Part shown: piece after piece, positions 11,906-23,999 of the stretch | How the letters are laid out: every line of letters starts with the position of its first letter | Position numbering within the stretch: the first letter of the stretch is position 1 | Assembly: GCA_029747015.1 (NCBI GenBank) | Contig: JAKOGI010000001.1 | Coordinates: forward strand, 3,452,501-3,516,500 | Length of the DNA stretch: 64,000 nt | Direction of reading: 5' to 3' | From: Carnegiea gigantea | Taxonomy: Eukaryota > Streptophyta > Magnoliopsida > Caryophyllales > Cactaceae | The notes under the pieces: generated by a model | What the model was told of the DNA's origin: nothing | Seen by the model: the letters and a program-made list of their open reading frames with translations, nothing else | Database searches by the model: none | Program-made: the position numbers and the translations under genes

Positions 11906-13120
11906 TTAAGCAGACGGAAGATGAGCAAGCCAAGGAAGCAACTTCTCATGGACGAGCTCAGGTCTGTCATCATGGGGGCAGTGTCCAACGCCATTCAGAA
12001 CGAATAGAGTGATATTCGGCTGTGTGGCTGCAAGAGCAGTGAAGTATTTCCCAACTGGACCATCAATTGGGGTGAAGGGGTCCTGATCGCCCCACAAGAT
12101 CAGAACAGGCATAGAAATGGGAATTCGCGGCATAAGCTGGATTGGACTCGGCCCACGAGGGCCTGTAACGATTGACACAAACGCATCGAGTGCCCCTTCA
12201 CCATCTGATGGTTCTTTGATGATCTCAACCAGTGTATCATCCACAGAATTCTTGTTTCCATACACAGATAACAGCACATTTCGCAGATTATCCCTTTGCT
12301 TAACGCGCTCAAAAATGGCTGATGCAATCGGCTTTTGATTCAGGATGAAATCGATAAGCCAAAGCACAGGCAAGAGCAGCTTGATCCTCCAATCATCAAC
12401 AATGGCTTTGTTGTTCATACCACCAGCACAATTCAACAGTACAAGTCCTCTTACAGAAGAAGACTCTGATTCTGATTGTGAGGCAGCAGCAATAAGACAA
12501 GCGAGACTACCTACTGAATTTCCGACCAAAATTGCAGGCTCCTGAACTACTTCATTCAAGAAATCTAGGATTAAATCCGCCCAAGACTCCATTGTGTACC
12601 GAAATCCAGGCGGCTTATCCGACGAACCAAACCCTAGAAGATCAATAGCGTAGACGGCCTGATTTTGAGCCAATGTCATGATGTTCTTGCGCCAGTGGGG
12701 GATCGAAGCGCCGAATCCATGGACAAGGAGCAAAGGAGGCTGTCCACCTTCGCCAGCAATCGGCGACTGGACGAAGTAATTGATGGAGTAGCGGCCTTTC
12801 CATTGCCATCTCCGGCACCTCTCTTTGATTTCTCTCACTTCCAGCACCGCCGGCGCGGTGTCTCCGGCGGTGCTCCGCTCAGTGGCGGTGGCGGACGCTG
12901 ATAGTGCTGACTGCTGGAGAGAGAGGATGCTCTGCTTCTGCTTCTCCTTCTCCTTCACAGTGCGAGCATCGTAGCCCGCTGCCAGACTCAGAATCCGGCG
13001 CCGGAGAAGCACCGACGGCCGGCGAGACGCCGATGGTGGGAGGAAAGCCGGGGCTGAGGCTGAGGCGGCTCGAGCCACTAACCCTGCGGGTGCCACGTCC
13101 ACCACCCCTCGTGACAGCAT
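11906..13120 (-). CDS. CLD1: Alpha/beta hydrolase like chlorophyll dephytylase CLD1
   Basis: A single uninterrupted exon of 404 residues if started at the Met at 13120. The frame stays open upstream to 13312, but that part is AT-rich, lysine rich and unlike a transit peptide, so the downstream Met, followed by an Ala/Arg/Ser-rich plastid-type leader, is preferred. Family features: LLLVHGFGASIPHWRKNI (oxyanion region), the nucleophile elbow GNSVGS with the catalytic Ser, the acid region WGDQDPFTP, and the catalytic His in GVGHCPHDDRPE. The blocks NCAGGMNNKAIVDDWRIKLL and EGALDAFVSIVTGP match the CLD1 branch as I remember it, rather than pheophytinase PPH. CLD1 removes the phytol tail of chlorophyll a in thylakoids during photosystem II repair. 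The hydrolase call is certain; CLD1 itself is probable, and another PPH-related esterase is the alternative. Confidence 0.8.
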   Translation of the reverse strand: MLSRGVVDVAPAGLVARAASASAPAFLPPSASRRPSVLLRRRILSLAAGYDARTVKEKEKQKQSILSLQQSALSASATATERSTAGDTAPAVLEVREIKERCRRWQWKGRYSINYFVQSPIAGEGGQPPLLLVHGFGASIPHWRKNIMTLAQNQAVYAIDLLGFGSSDKPPGFRYTMESWADLILDFLNEVVQEPAILVGNSVGSLACLIAAASQSESESSSVRGLVLLNCAGGMNNKAIVDDWRIKLLLPVLWLIDFILNQKPIASAIFERVKQRDNLRNVLLSVYGNKNSVDDTLVEIIKEPSDGEGALDAFVSIVTGPRGPSPIQLMPRIPISMPVLILWGDQDPFTPIDGPVGKYFTALAATQPNITLFVLNGVGHCPHDDRPELVHEKLLPWLAHLPSA

Positions 13121-13711
13121 ATCGTTGGTCTTTAGGAAATCAATTAATATTCCGGAATATATTTGACCCGAGTACACATATATATATCCGATTATATCTT
13201 TCTTTTCTTTTTGAGAGAACCCAATATATCTTTCGGTCCCTCGAGTTTGTGATTTATGAGCCAACTTGAATCGCTTATTTTTCACGGCATTTGATTTGTC
13301 ATCGACACTCACTCACACAGTGTTAGCCGGTTCAATCGGGAACCGGTGAAAGGGTCGGTTCATAGAGGCCCTTCAACTCATCTGATACTCAACCCGATCA
13401 AAGCTCGGTTCAACTGGGAAAACTGCTCGGCAGAACCGGCCCACTAAACCGGAGAATCCGGGTTTTCTTAGCTTGTCTAAACACGATTGACCACCGATGT
13501 TACTGTTGTCTGTGCCAACAATAGAGCAGTTGGAGAGGAAGGCGTTTCAGTGCTACACAGGGTTAGACCCGACGGCCATGGTTTGTCAATGGACTCAGAT
13601 GTAGATAAAGGCCACACTTGAACAGCGAAAGACGCGAATGTTGATGGCAAAACATACAAAGGCCAATTCTTTAGAGAGAGAGAGAGAGACAGAGAGAGGA
13701 AGAAGCCATAG
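13121..13711. other. Upstream region of the CLD1-like gene
   Basis: Probable promoter and 5' UTR of the minus-strand hydrolase gene. It includes a short (AG)n run at about 13672-13698. No gene is supported here. Confidence 0.5.
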
Positions 13712-14147
13712 ACCTTATTCGACAAAATTAACTGTTTAAGTAGTGGATAGCGGTTCAGGTAATGGATAGAAGTTCAGATAGCGGATAGCTTTTATAATTT
13801 AGCGGATAATGCATAGCTATTTAGATTAGCAGTTAAAACTAATATGTTCGGCAAATTTTTAGCTATCATGTTAGCTGATTAATATAAATTGACATAAAAA
13901 GGTATAGATAATTTCCAAAGATAAAATTTTTAAAGGATATTTTTTGAGTAAAAAATATGAAACGCTACTTTTAAATGTCAAATGTTAATACTATTAGTTT
14001 TTCAAAAATACTACTTAAAATACTAAACGCTACTTGAAATGTTAATTAAAATACTAATTGATTAAACACTAAAAATTAACTAATTAATATATTAAATTGA
14101 TCAAAATATTAAATATCACTCAAAACACTATTTTCGAATATGACCAT
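13712..14147 (+). mobile_element. Non-autonomous TIR element (MITE), copy A
   Basis: The left end reads CCTTATTCGACAAAATTA and the right end ATTTTCGAATATGA, which are imperfect inverted repeats sharing TATTCG. Both ends are flanked by CCATAG, a possible target duplication. The interior is AT-rich with no ORF and contains repeated GGATAGC-like motifs. A second copy at about 43427-45162, in the opposite orientation, shares the start TATTCGGCGAAATTAACTG and the inner block CTGATTAATATAAATTGA. The superfamily is not clear to me. Confidence 0.6.
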
Positions 14148-14430
14148 AGGGGGACCGGATGAGGTTAAAATAAGTCAAGTTAGGCACTTAGGCCTGTCCT
14201 GTCCCAATCAATCTAGCAAGGCTGACGCAAAGAAAAGCATTAAAGGGCGTGCACTGAAATTTGAAATACATCCATTTTGGATTAATGGATGAAGTGAAGG
14301 GTTTGTTGCTGATGAACTGATGATGCCTTCATGTATATATCTTTATAGATAGCATGTAATCGTTGCATTATAATTAATATAATTATCCTCTTTTCCCTCA
14401 ACCAAAAAAAGCCAGCCATTTCAAATGTTT

Positions 14431-14487
<57 letters not shown>

Positions 14488-16002
14488 TGATAGATAAATC
14501 GCATAATGTCCGACCGTTCAAATAATAAACAGATCAACTGATCCAAAACGGTCTAACCGACTCAACCGATCAGACCATTAACTCACTTTGTCAACCGGTT
14601 AAATTACTAAGTCGGTTCTCTTAACATTGCCCTCACATAATCAGAGGTTTCATTAATAACTCTATATTTTTAAATAAAAACTCATCTCCTACAATCGATC
14701 TTATAACTGTGCAACATTATGTAATGGTTTCACTTACACTAGCCACTGCAATCAGCGGAAATTATTAGTATAATTTTTACTTCATAAATAATAATACATG
14801 CACGCACATGCATGTACACACATGCCAAGAACATTCGATTAGAAGCTACAACAAACAGTGACCAACTTATGAAGGTGCCAACTGCTAGAAGTTCTCATAG
14901 ATTATAAAATATTTGGACAAAATTCAAAAAGGATTATGGTAACAGAATTTGCCCTAAATATGTGAGGTTACTCACAACAGTTTTTTTTTTTTAGGGGGGT
15001 GGCCGGTTTTTTTTTTGGGGGGGGGGGGGTTGGATTGATTACAAACCTTGGAAAGTTCCCCATCCTACCAACATTGGCATTTTAAGCTCTCTAGAACAGC
15101 ATTTTCCTGCCATTAACTTTAGCGTAATGTAATCATACAAAATTAAAAGATTATACTTTACCACAAAGTAATTTCTGAAATGAATAATTAACGGTCAAAA
15201 CAAACTTTAGCCTCAAAGTTAAAACAAACATCCTTTTTGTGATAAGACCTTGGTAAAAGAACTACCTAACCCATGGTCCACTAATAAGGGTGCCTGGCCT
15301 GCATATAACTGATAGAAGCCTCTCCAGTATAACCATAGCACCACACCCGCAAAAATGTGCTCCCACAGGGTCCTCAAATTCTGAGAGAGCACGCTGCCCT
15401 TGTTGCGAGCAATTTAGCACAACGACAGATGTTTATGGAACATTTGCACGATGGGACATTCCGGCTTCACACCTGGGGTAAAGATAAACAGTCAAACCTG
15501 CTATAATCCAAAATCCCATTTAGTCACATCTTTCTGAACCTGAAGAAGGCTCCAACAGGAAAAAAAATAGAAGTAACTGCTCCAAGAGATGCTTAAGCTC
15601 AGCTTGGTTAGCGCTTTAGCACGAGCTAGAGTTGACCGCAGCCTCAAGCTTGCTTCACCCAAAGCCCCTGAACCAAGTCCAGAAAGGGTCTGGCCTTGAC
15701 AGGCTCACAACTGTTTGGATTTGTGAAATGCAAATCTATATTTGATTTCTGGAATGGTCTTGTTTTGCGCATTTATAAATGAAAGCCTACAGATGCACTT
15801 TTTTTTTTTTTTTTTAAAAGAACCAAAAGGAAAAGAAAAACCATATTTTTGGGAAATTCAAATACCCAAGCTCAAGCTCACTTCCAGCTGAGGCAGTGGC
15901 AGCCAAGCCAAGCCAGGATCTCAGTGAGCTCAAAAGTCCAAGCTCAAGCCAATCAATAATGCAACCAAGCTGATCCCTAGCCTGTGAAGCCTGGACCAAC
16001 GC
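14148..16002. other. Intergenic region between the CLD1-like gene and WDR12
   Basis: Contains a (TA)n microsatellite, a T/G homopolymer block at 14982-15031 (T-run, G6, T10, G14) and a T19 run near 15800. No coding sequence or RNA gene is supported. The open frames at 15290-15481 and 15814-15999 are not conserved in any family I know. Confidence 0.5.
14435..14485. repeat. (TA)n microsatellite
   Basis: About 25 uninterrupted TA dinucleotides. It produces a meaningless Tyr-Ile repeat in the overlapping frame. Confidence 0.97.
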
Positions 16003-16046
16003 AACAACACCACCTCCCAGTGTGGGTCCCGCTTTCGCAGGGTCCT
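16003..16046 (-). mobile_element. Short 3' stub of an RTE-type retrotransposon
   Basis: The 40-odd bases reading CAACAACACC, then CTCCCAGTGTGGGTCC, then CGCAGGG closely match the extreme 3' end of the RTE copy at 29164 and, reversed, the end of the copy at 45012. The similarity then stops, as expected of a copy truncated almost completely at its 5' side. It lies just beyond the WDR12 stop. Confidence 0.5.
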
Positions 16047-16209
16047 GGACCCACTTAGCTCCAATTAGCCAAATACACCACTAGTCCTAACCAGGATAGT
16101 ATCGATACATCGATTTAAGGATGACATTGGAAATTCTTGAGATAGAAAACACATTCTAGGAAAGAATTGATAGGTTGTTACCAGTCGAAGCTTATAAAAT
16201 GCTGCATCA

Positions 16210-19200
16210 CTACACTGATATCCCAGAAGCAACACAAAGTTTTGAATCCGCTCCACCACTGACGACACTATCACCTCTCCACCAATCCACACAAAGCACC
16301 TAGGCAACCAAAAAAAAAAAAACAATTTTTTAAATATCAAGAGGACATTAAAGCTTGAAGATAGAAGAAATACACGGCAAAGACCGAAAAATACCTTGTC
16401 ACTGTGGGACTCAATCACAGATACAGGCCACTGCAGGACAGCATATGTCATTCAGATATCACGATTCTCAGTACATGATTTCACAGGCAATACAATGCTC
16501 AAGACAGGGAAAGTGAAAAATACCGCAGTTCTTAGATCCCATAGCATTACTTTCCCATCATATGAAGCGGATGCTAAATGGAACCATGACTTATTATGCC
16601 ATTTGCAAGCAGAAATCCAACTTGTATGATCAGATGAAAACTGATACACAGGAGCCAATGTCCCTGCAACAATAAATACGAAGTTAGAAATCACAGATAG
16701 CTCTTCGCCCTTCACAGAAGAGGGAATAGGTACAAATGTACAATGAGGCCATGTACGCAGACCTGGTCTACGAGGGTCCCATATCCTTAGAGTGGCATCA
16801 GAAGCACCGGCTGCTATCAGAGCAGAGTTTTCTCCTCCAACATCAATAGAGTTAAGAACTTTACCACAGAACTGTAATAGGGAATCATGCCAACGATCAT
16901 TTCCCCAGTAAATAAGTATTAATAGCAAAGGAATGAACAGGCAGAAGAACAGACATTCAGCATCTCTCAAAGACAATCCCACTCTAAAGAAGAAGAAAGA
17001 AAATCCAGAACAGGACACAGACACAACCTTCATTTTTGAATAACAAATTTAGGACTCCGATTGTAAAACTTCAGAATACACTATTTCCATTTTTTTGTTT
17101 TGGGGGGGGGGGGGGTGCGACCAGGAGACAGATCGGTTGCAAACCATATTCCATGTTGCTTTCCCTGACTCAACGTCCCAAATCCTGATGGAATGGTCCC
17201 AGGATGCTGAATAAATAGTATCATCTTCAGGCCAAATTACAGAGGAAACACAGTTGGTATGTCCCACTATTGTAGAAACAGCTGCACCCTAAAATCCAAC
17301 AACAGCATTATGTGAGCAAAGCATACATTTTTTGTAGCAGGAACAGAGGGGTAACGAACACCACATAGACTAACAAATATATGCACAAAAGCAAAAATGT
17401 GCAAAAAGGTATATTTATCAGTTTCTCTCAGCATGCACAGAGTAGGTTTGCAAATAACTCCTCTCATTGCTGCATTCATAGCATCAGAACAAATTTAAGG
17501 CTCAAGTTACCAGGTTATGCATCATCAGGCATTATGTTTTGCAACAACGCAATACACAGAATCCATTGAACTTCAACCAGTTAAAATCCTCCACAATATA
17601 TAAACCCACAATATACAAAGAAAGGTTATCCAAAAGGTTACTGCACTGATTCCACAACCTGCTTTATTTCCTCTTTTGGTCCACTCACTAAATAGTAGAT
17701 ACAATGTCCAGCTGCATGTCTGAGGGGACACATCTGAGTGATTGACTGTTAGCCACCCACTTAGGAGGACCACGAATTATCAAGTTTCAGGTTCAACATA
17801 AAAAGCAGAATATAAGAGGTCAACCATCCTATGAGAGATATAAAAGACAAAAACAGGCTATTGACGAAAGATGTCTAAAATGATCCATTTGACGTGCTTT
17901 ATCTTCAGAGGAATAAAATAACTTAGGCTGCAAAGATTCACAACAACAAAATATAGATTCAAGGTCATGATGCAAAAGTTCAAGAAAGATATGAATTCGC
18001 CAATTCATGTGCCATGTCACATCTTCTCATATGTAAGAAAACACTCCCATTACAAAACCGTATCTACCACAAAGCACAGCACATTACCGAAAGATGTCTA
18101 AAATGCCGAAATATAAGAGGTCAACCATCCTATGAAAGACATAAAAGACAAAAACAGGCTATTGCCGAAAGATGTCCAAAATGATCCATTTGACGTGCTT
18201 TATCTTCAGAGGAATAAAATAACTTAGGCTGCAAAGATTCACAACAATAAAATATACATTCAAATTTCAAGGTCATGATGCAAAAGTTCAAGAAAGATAT
18301 GAATTCGCCAATTCATGTGCCATGTCACATCTTCTCATATGTAAGAAGACACTCCATTAGAAAACCGTATCTACTACAAAGCACAGCACATTACCTCCGT
18401 CAATGACTCATTTGATTCACTCTTCTTTTTTCTCTTTTTAATCAAAATAGTGTCACCATCAGCATCAGACCAACTTGTTTCCCATAGATTAATTGTGTTG
18501 TCCCACGAACCTGAACACACCTGCATTTGCAGCACAAAGATGACAGCAATGAGAATAAAGATCAACCATGTCAATAACATACACTAGTTTCTGGTTGACA
18601 ACAGAGGTACCATATTTCCAGAAGGCTGTGATGAGACGCATTGAACAGCTGCACCATGGCCACGTAAAACTTTAAATGCAGAAGTTCTTGCAGGACCATC
18701 CAAAGTATCCTCTGCATCAAACTTCAGTCGAAAACAATATCTATTCAACAAACTTTTTCCCCGTCTTGACCAAGACCTTTCGCAAGAATTATTGAAAAAA
18801 CAAAGTAGAAACATCATGAGTCACCTTCCAAAGCCTCAGTGTCCGATCCTTTGAAGCAGTCGCGACATGAATGTTATCAGCCCCTTCTGACCCTAAAAAA
18901 GTGTGTAAAATCCATGATTACACATAATTATATAAGAATAAGTAATAGGGAAGAAAAAATCGAAACATCACTAATAGGATTACAAAGGAAAACATTTCTC
19001 TGTTATCATCATTCGTCTGGATTCAAATTCCACAAAATAAAACATCTGTCTGGATCTGCATACTGCATACTGCATACATCTTATGACACAAAAATGTTGT
19101 GTTTTCGGCAGCAAGAACCCACGTAAACAATATAAAAAAAATTTAACACAATTTTTCCAATTACACCAAATATTTTTGTCCAATGATACGCAACAAATCC

Positions 19201-22200
19201 TCTTTCTTTTTGCCTCGGTTAAACAATGAAAGAAGCTAAAATAATCACACCAGCTACTAACGTTCTGAAAGAATAACATGATCTACTCTAAGAATTCCAG
19301 GAAAAGTCTCAAAGATCTTACTCTTGGCATTGATGGCACAGATGGAAGTCAGAGGACCAGCATGCCCTTCTAATATATGTGTACACATGGTAGAATCCTT
19401 CCATACCCTAGAAGAAAAGAAATTCAGCATTTCAAAAATCTAAGACGCAAATAACAAACAAATCGATACCAGATTGTAATAGTACCTTCCAAGGCCGTCG
19501 TAACAACCTGTCAAAATGAACCTGGTTTGAGGAGAACAAGAAGGTTAGAAATTGCACAATTGAAACTCCCTTGCACCATTTCCAATATAACAAAACAAGA
19601 TCGAATCTGGATAATGAGGTATGAACAGGAGTTATATGATAAGAAAACAAAAGCATAAAATGTCACAAACTTTAAATATGCCATCAGATATCCAAATCCA
19701 ATTGTGAATTAGTAATAAGCACGCCATTGACACATCAAAACTGATCAAACATTGAAACTTGATTTGATTTGAAACAATTTCAACAAACATGAAATGTTTA
19801 ACACAAGGAAACTAGAGAATGTATGACTTAGTGACCCACAATGGAGATGTTATTGTGATCCATGAAGCTTCTGATGCAGTATCAACTGGCAGCATAAGAG
19901 ATACAATCTAACCCATGTCTCGTGGGTTGCATTTGGCCTAGCAAATCCAAAATAGAGAATTTCTAATCATTAGCACTATCAAAGCCAAGTATTCATCAAT
20001 ACTTAAATGTGGAGACAACTATATCTAGTGGGGTTTCCGTTTCATCATTAAATTCATGTCCTATATCTATTATACCTGTCCTGCCACTCTTTCATCACAT
20101 TTTGATCACATGCTAACTAGATTATCCCAGATTGGTGTCAACAGTGTTGCAAATTTTATTGCTTAACACCAAAATGTATTAACTCTAACCCTACAAGAAA
20201 CAGCCTGAAACAACACCAGAGCTTATGCTACTGAGTTTGATATGCTGCTTAAAGATGCAAAGGTGTTTAGCTCTGCTTTTAATGGTTGTGTGGTTCAGTT
20301 GATCACACTAGAAAGAAGGTAAACACCTTAGCCCATAAAATTGCTAAATTGGCTGAGGATGTCATTGATGTAATGGCTTTGTTTGATAGCTTTCTTGAGT
20401 TGTTACTGGACATTGCCATGAATGAAACGCCAAGAAAGCTATGTTTACTCCCCAAAAAAAAAAAAAAAAAAAAAAAACATTTCTCTTAACTCTGGGATAA
20501 TAAAAGTATACATATGGGCTTAAAGCAACCATAGCTTGTCTGATGTTAACCCCAAACAAACAAAAAAGTCATGTGATACACTAGGCATTAACCTTCATTA
20601 CCTCTAAACCAATACCAGCAGTGTTTAACCATAAAGGCTGCAGACATGGACTTTGACAGCCAAAATGCATTAAAGCAACCAAAAATTAGAGACGCACATA
20701 CTATCACGAAGTTAACTAAACGTTTTTTTTTTAAAAAAAAAGATACCAATTACTTGGCTATTGGATAACAAGAGAAGTTTATGGGTACAACACAGGGAAG
20801 AAGTGTTTGCGGTCTCAATATGTTCCAATATGTTTTTCACGCATCTTTGGTTGTTCATAGGCACAGCTCAGCATTTTATGCATCATAGATAATTGTAGGA
20901 AGAGGTTTCCTAGCAACAGCATAGAGAGAGGCCTTGCACCATAAGACTTTTTTTTTCATTGACCAAAGGGTAAGAGTTTCAAGAGGAAAGAAGACTCTCC
21001 TAAAAGCAGGTATAAGCTTGTGTTCATTTGTTGCCCCTTCTGAGGTTCCCTTTTGCCAGCCGCTTCATAAACTCTGCTACATTAGGTTTGCTAGGAAAAG
21101 AGGGGAATCTTTGGCTTTTGTCAACTTTTAGCATTATATATCTAATGCGAGAATACAGATATAATGATCTACACTAGAATGCAGTGTTAAGGAACTTCGG
21201 GTGGACCTTAGGTTCTGTCATGTATTCCTTGTAGCAGGCAATGATCAAGAAAGAGCATAAGGTTACACATCTATGTACTTACCCAGTGTTGGAACCATCA
21301 ATAGCGCTGACCCAATCATCATGTACAGATGGCTCCTCTTGTTTACGAGGGACAACTGCTTTAATGTATTCTATTTCCAAAACTCTCTCCTGCACATAAT
21401 CATGAACACTAGTGATTAGGACAGGAAGCAAAGGTGACGGAAGTGAAAGTGAGGAAAATTCCAATACGCCATACCTAACAATTAAGTACCCCTTAGCATA
21501 TTTTCTTTGTTTCGGGGTTAAAAAGGTACTGAGGCAAAGAGGCCATGAAAGGTATCAAAACTCCATCCTCAATATCCAAGAATCAAGAATGATGCTCCCA
21601 ACTATAGGAGCATCTCTTGATTTCTAGCCATACCCCCACCCAAAAAAAAGAAAAATGTCACTAATATAAAACAAAACTGGATGCATTTTCACATTTGTTC
21701 ACGCACAATTATAGCCAAATACTTCATTAACAGCCAGAAACGCAAGTCTCATCTAACTAACTATCCTACAGACTCCAACAGACATACAGTGATAGACTCA
21801 ACAGTCAAGTCATCATAAGCATTTGAGAACCTTTGAAGAAATATTCAGCAATAGAAAAATCCTATCGTCAACAGTAAGAAACACCCAATAAAACTAACTG
21901 CATAAATTCCTTAGGTATCAGACACAGAAAGTTCCGAATTTTGACAAATACTTTGTGTTTTTGAAAAGAAATTTTGACAAATCTTACCGCAGAAATGTTC
22001 TTAGCAAGAAGGAACTTATCAAGTGACATCCGAACAAGCTCGCCATCGATTAGAAAATCGAAGGGTTCAGGTTCCCAATCAGAATCAACTGGAAAAACCA
22101 AATTAACATCAGCAAATTGCGACAAAAAATACAGAATTTGTCAACAATACTTAGGCTTTTAGAAAGGAAACAAAAATTGAACAGATGTGGATGGAGTACC

Positions 22201-22356
22201 GGATTTGAGAAGGCTATTGACGACGGAAGAGAGGCCTAAACGGGTGAGATTGGAAGGTAATGCAATTGAAGTGGTGGGAACTTTGTGTGGTCCTTCAAGC
22301 TGCGTAACAAAGCGAACCTGCAACGTCTTGACGTTCTCATCTGCATCGATATCCAT
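16210..22356 (-). CDS. WDR12: WDR12, ribosome biogenesis WD40 protein (PeBoW complex)
   Basis: Thirteen coding exons: 22356-22200, 22088-21988, 21389-21283, 19521-19486, 19407-19322, 18892-18825, 18721-18611, 18520-18395, 17288-17145, 16871-16763, 16663-16524, 16430-16395 and 16299-16210. They give 436 residues (Arabidopsis about 433) with every phase consistent. The N-terminus VRFVTQLEGPHKVPTTSIALPSNLTRLGLSSVVNSLL is the ubiquitin-like NLE domain that docks the AAA ATPase Midasin. Seven WD repeats follow, with clear units CSGSWDNTINLWET, YSASWDHSIRIWDV, ASDATLRIWDPR and ASYDGKVMLWDL; the end is GGADSKLCVASGISV. A Lys-rich loop (KKRKKK) sits after the fourth unit. WDR12 works with Pescadillo and BOP1 in 27S pre-rRNA processing in the nucleolus. 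Exons 4 and 12 are only 36 bases each. Intron 3 holds a LINE fragment and intron 8 a tandem duplication. Confidence 0.93.
17811..18395. repeat. 301-bp tandem duplication in WDR12 intron 8
   Basis: The segment from 17811 is repeated at 18112 with a few substitutions and short indels (TATAAGAGGTCAACCATCCT at both places). The second copy runs right up to the real 5' splice site of exon 8, and the first copy ends with the same splice-site sequence, giving a decoy GTAATGTG at about 18087 on the minus strand. Confidence 0.85.
20221..20477 (+). pseudogene. LINE RNase H-like 3' fragment with poly(A), in WDR12 intron 3
   Basis: One frame from 20221 reads TEFDMLLKDAKVFSSAFNGCVV, and after a one-base shift another reads RKKVNTLAHKIAKLAEDV. 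This resembles the C-terminal end of the RNase H domain of plant LINEs, where NxxAHxLAKLA is conserved. It is followed by about 24 A at 20454-20477, as expected of an insertion made by reverse transcription. It is antisense to WDR12. Confidence 0.5.
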
Positions 22357-22743
22357 GGCTGCCAATTTCCTCAAGCTCTAAGGTTTTAGAGCGCAAATCT
22401 ATACTATCATGTAGTGGCCGTTGCCTCATAAACGCCAGGGGTTTACTACGCGCAACGGCAAACCTAATCTAGTGAGAATAAAGGTAAAAGAGGAAAATTT
22501 GAAAAAAAAAAAAAAGAAAAAGAAGCAGAGAACTGTAAATTTGTCCAAATTTGTTGGTATATATATTTAATAAATCTATATCGAATGAATCATAATGGTC
22601 TTTTTTAGGGAGGTAAGGAATCGTAACTTTTGATTTGAGTAATTTTGAGGTTTCTATTTAAATGCTTATTTTGGATAGCTTTTATTATACATAAAGTATT
22701 ATAAGGGTCATATAATTTGTGAAGTATTGATGAAAACTATTTA

Positions 22744-23091
22744 GGCCCTGTTCTATTTCGTATTTTTGAAAATTCAGCTAAGAGCTTACATCTCCTTATA
22801 GTTTCTTACATCTATCTACAGCTCTTTACATCCTTAACATAATTGTTATATCTTCTTACATCTTCTTACATCTATTTACATCTTCTTACATCCCACATAG
22901 ATTTTCTATAACATTCAACAAATTCTTACATCTATCTTCACAGCTTCTTGCAATTTTTTACATCTTCTTACAGCTCCTTGCATCTTCTTACAACTCCTTA
23001 CATCTCTTTACAGCTCCTTACAGCATTCTTACAGATCCTTACATTTTCTTACAGTTTACAGCTGTATTTTATCGTAAAATAGAGCATGTCC
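22744..23091. mobile_element. Tourist-like MITE filled with a degenerate TTACATC array
   Basis: The ends GGCCCTGTTCTATTT and, reversed, GGACATGCTCTATTTT form imperfect inverted repeats. The left flank is TTA and the right flank TAT, close to the 3-bp TTA target of PIF/Harbinger elements. Nearly the whole interior is a degenerate direct array of 10-11 base units around CTTCTTACATC or CTCCTTACAGC, more than 20 of them. It encodes nothing. Confidence 0.6.
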
Positions 23092-23999
23092 TATTAACAT
23101 ATGTTAGAAGATGGTGGGGTTATTATGGCTTTTTGGAGGGGGGGGGGTAAGTAGGGGTATTCTGGCTAATAAAATTGATTATAGATTAAGAACGATCATT
23201 ACAGTTCAATGCAAGTGGAGGAGGGCACCGGGGCATGAGTGGCGGTGAATTCAATTTTACTTTTTTAAACAAGAGTTTTAATTATATAAAAATTAAAAAT
23301 TTTACAAAGGAGTTGAGAAAATTAAAACATTTCAAAAATATAAATTATGTATTCGAGTTGGTGGAAAAAAAATGAAGTTTCTTTTAGTTTCATCTTTTGT
23401 TTTCATATTTTTTCATTATCTTTGAATAATGTTTTATTTTACTTGTAATATTTCAGTTTTAAACTTACAAAGCGGAAGACATTTTCAAAAATTTATATGG
23501 TCATCAATGGCTGTCTGTGGGACAAATGAGGATGGGAGTGGATTGTCGGGTAGATGCGGAATTATCTTTAAATTTTAGAAGTTATTTTTAATTAAAATTA
23601 TTTATTATTTTATCTCAATAAGGACATTGTTGTCGTCCACCTCAAAATAGATTCCATAAGGCATAAGATATATTATAGTTTATTATCGTATGACCCTTTA
23701 AATATTTTTTGTAAAACAGATGACACCTCATGGTACTTTTTTTAAAAATTTCATAATGCTAATTAAACATTTTGGTATGCTATATTTTTATCATTTTTTT
23801 TGGTGTGGAAATCACAACACTTAGAAATTAGGGTCCAATTTGGTATTTTTACACTAAGTTGCCTGCATTTTTTTTTAAAATTTTTTGTGGCACATAGAGT
23901 GATTCTCTATAATTAATTGTCCTTGTTATTAGTTGACATTGTCTCTTTTGGTATCTTGCTCCTTCGTCCACTGAGGACGCCAAGATTTAGGTATTGTTT

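Noticed and set aside
13121..13312. N-terminal 64-residue extension of the CLD1-like protein
   Set aside because: AT-rich, Lys/Tyr/Ile-rich sequence unlike a plastid transit peptide; the Met at 13120 starts a typical one.
14282..14521. Minus-strand frame with a long Tyr-Ile repeat
   Set aside because: Caused by the TA microsatellite.
22780..23050. CRISPR-like array of short repeats
   Set aside because: Units are about 10 bases, degenerate and without spacers, inside a plant MITE.
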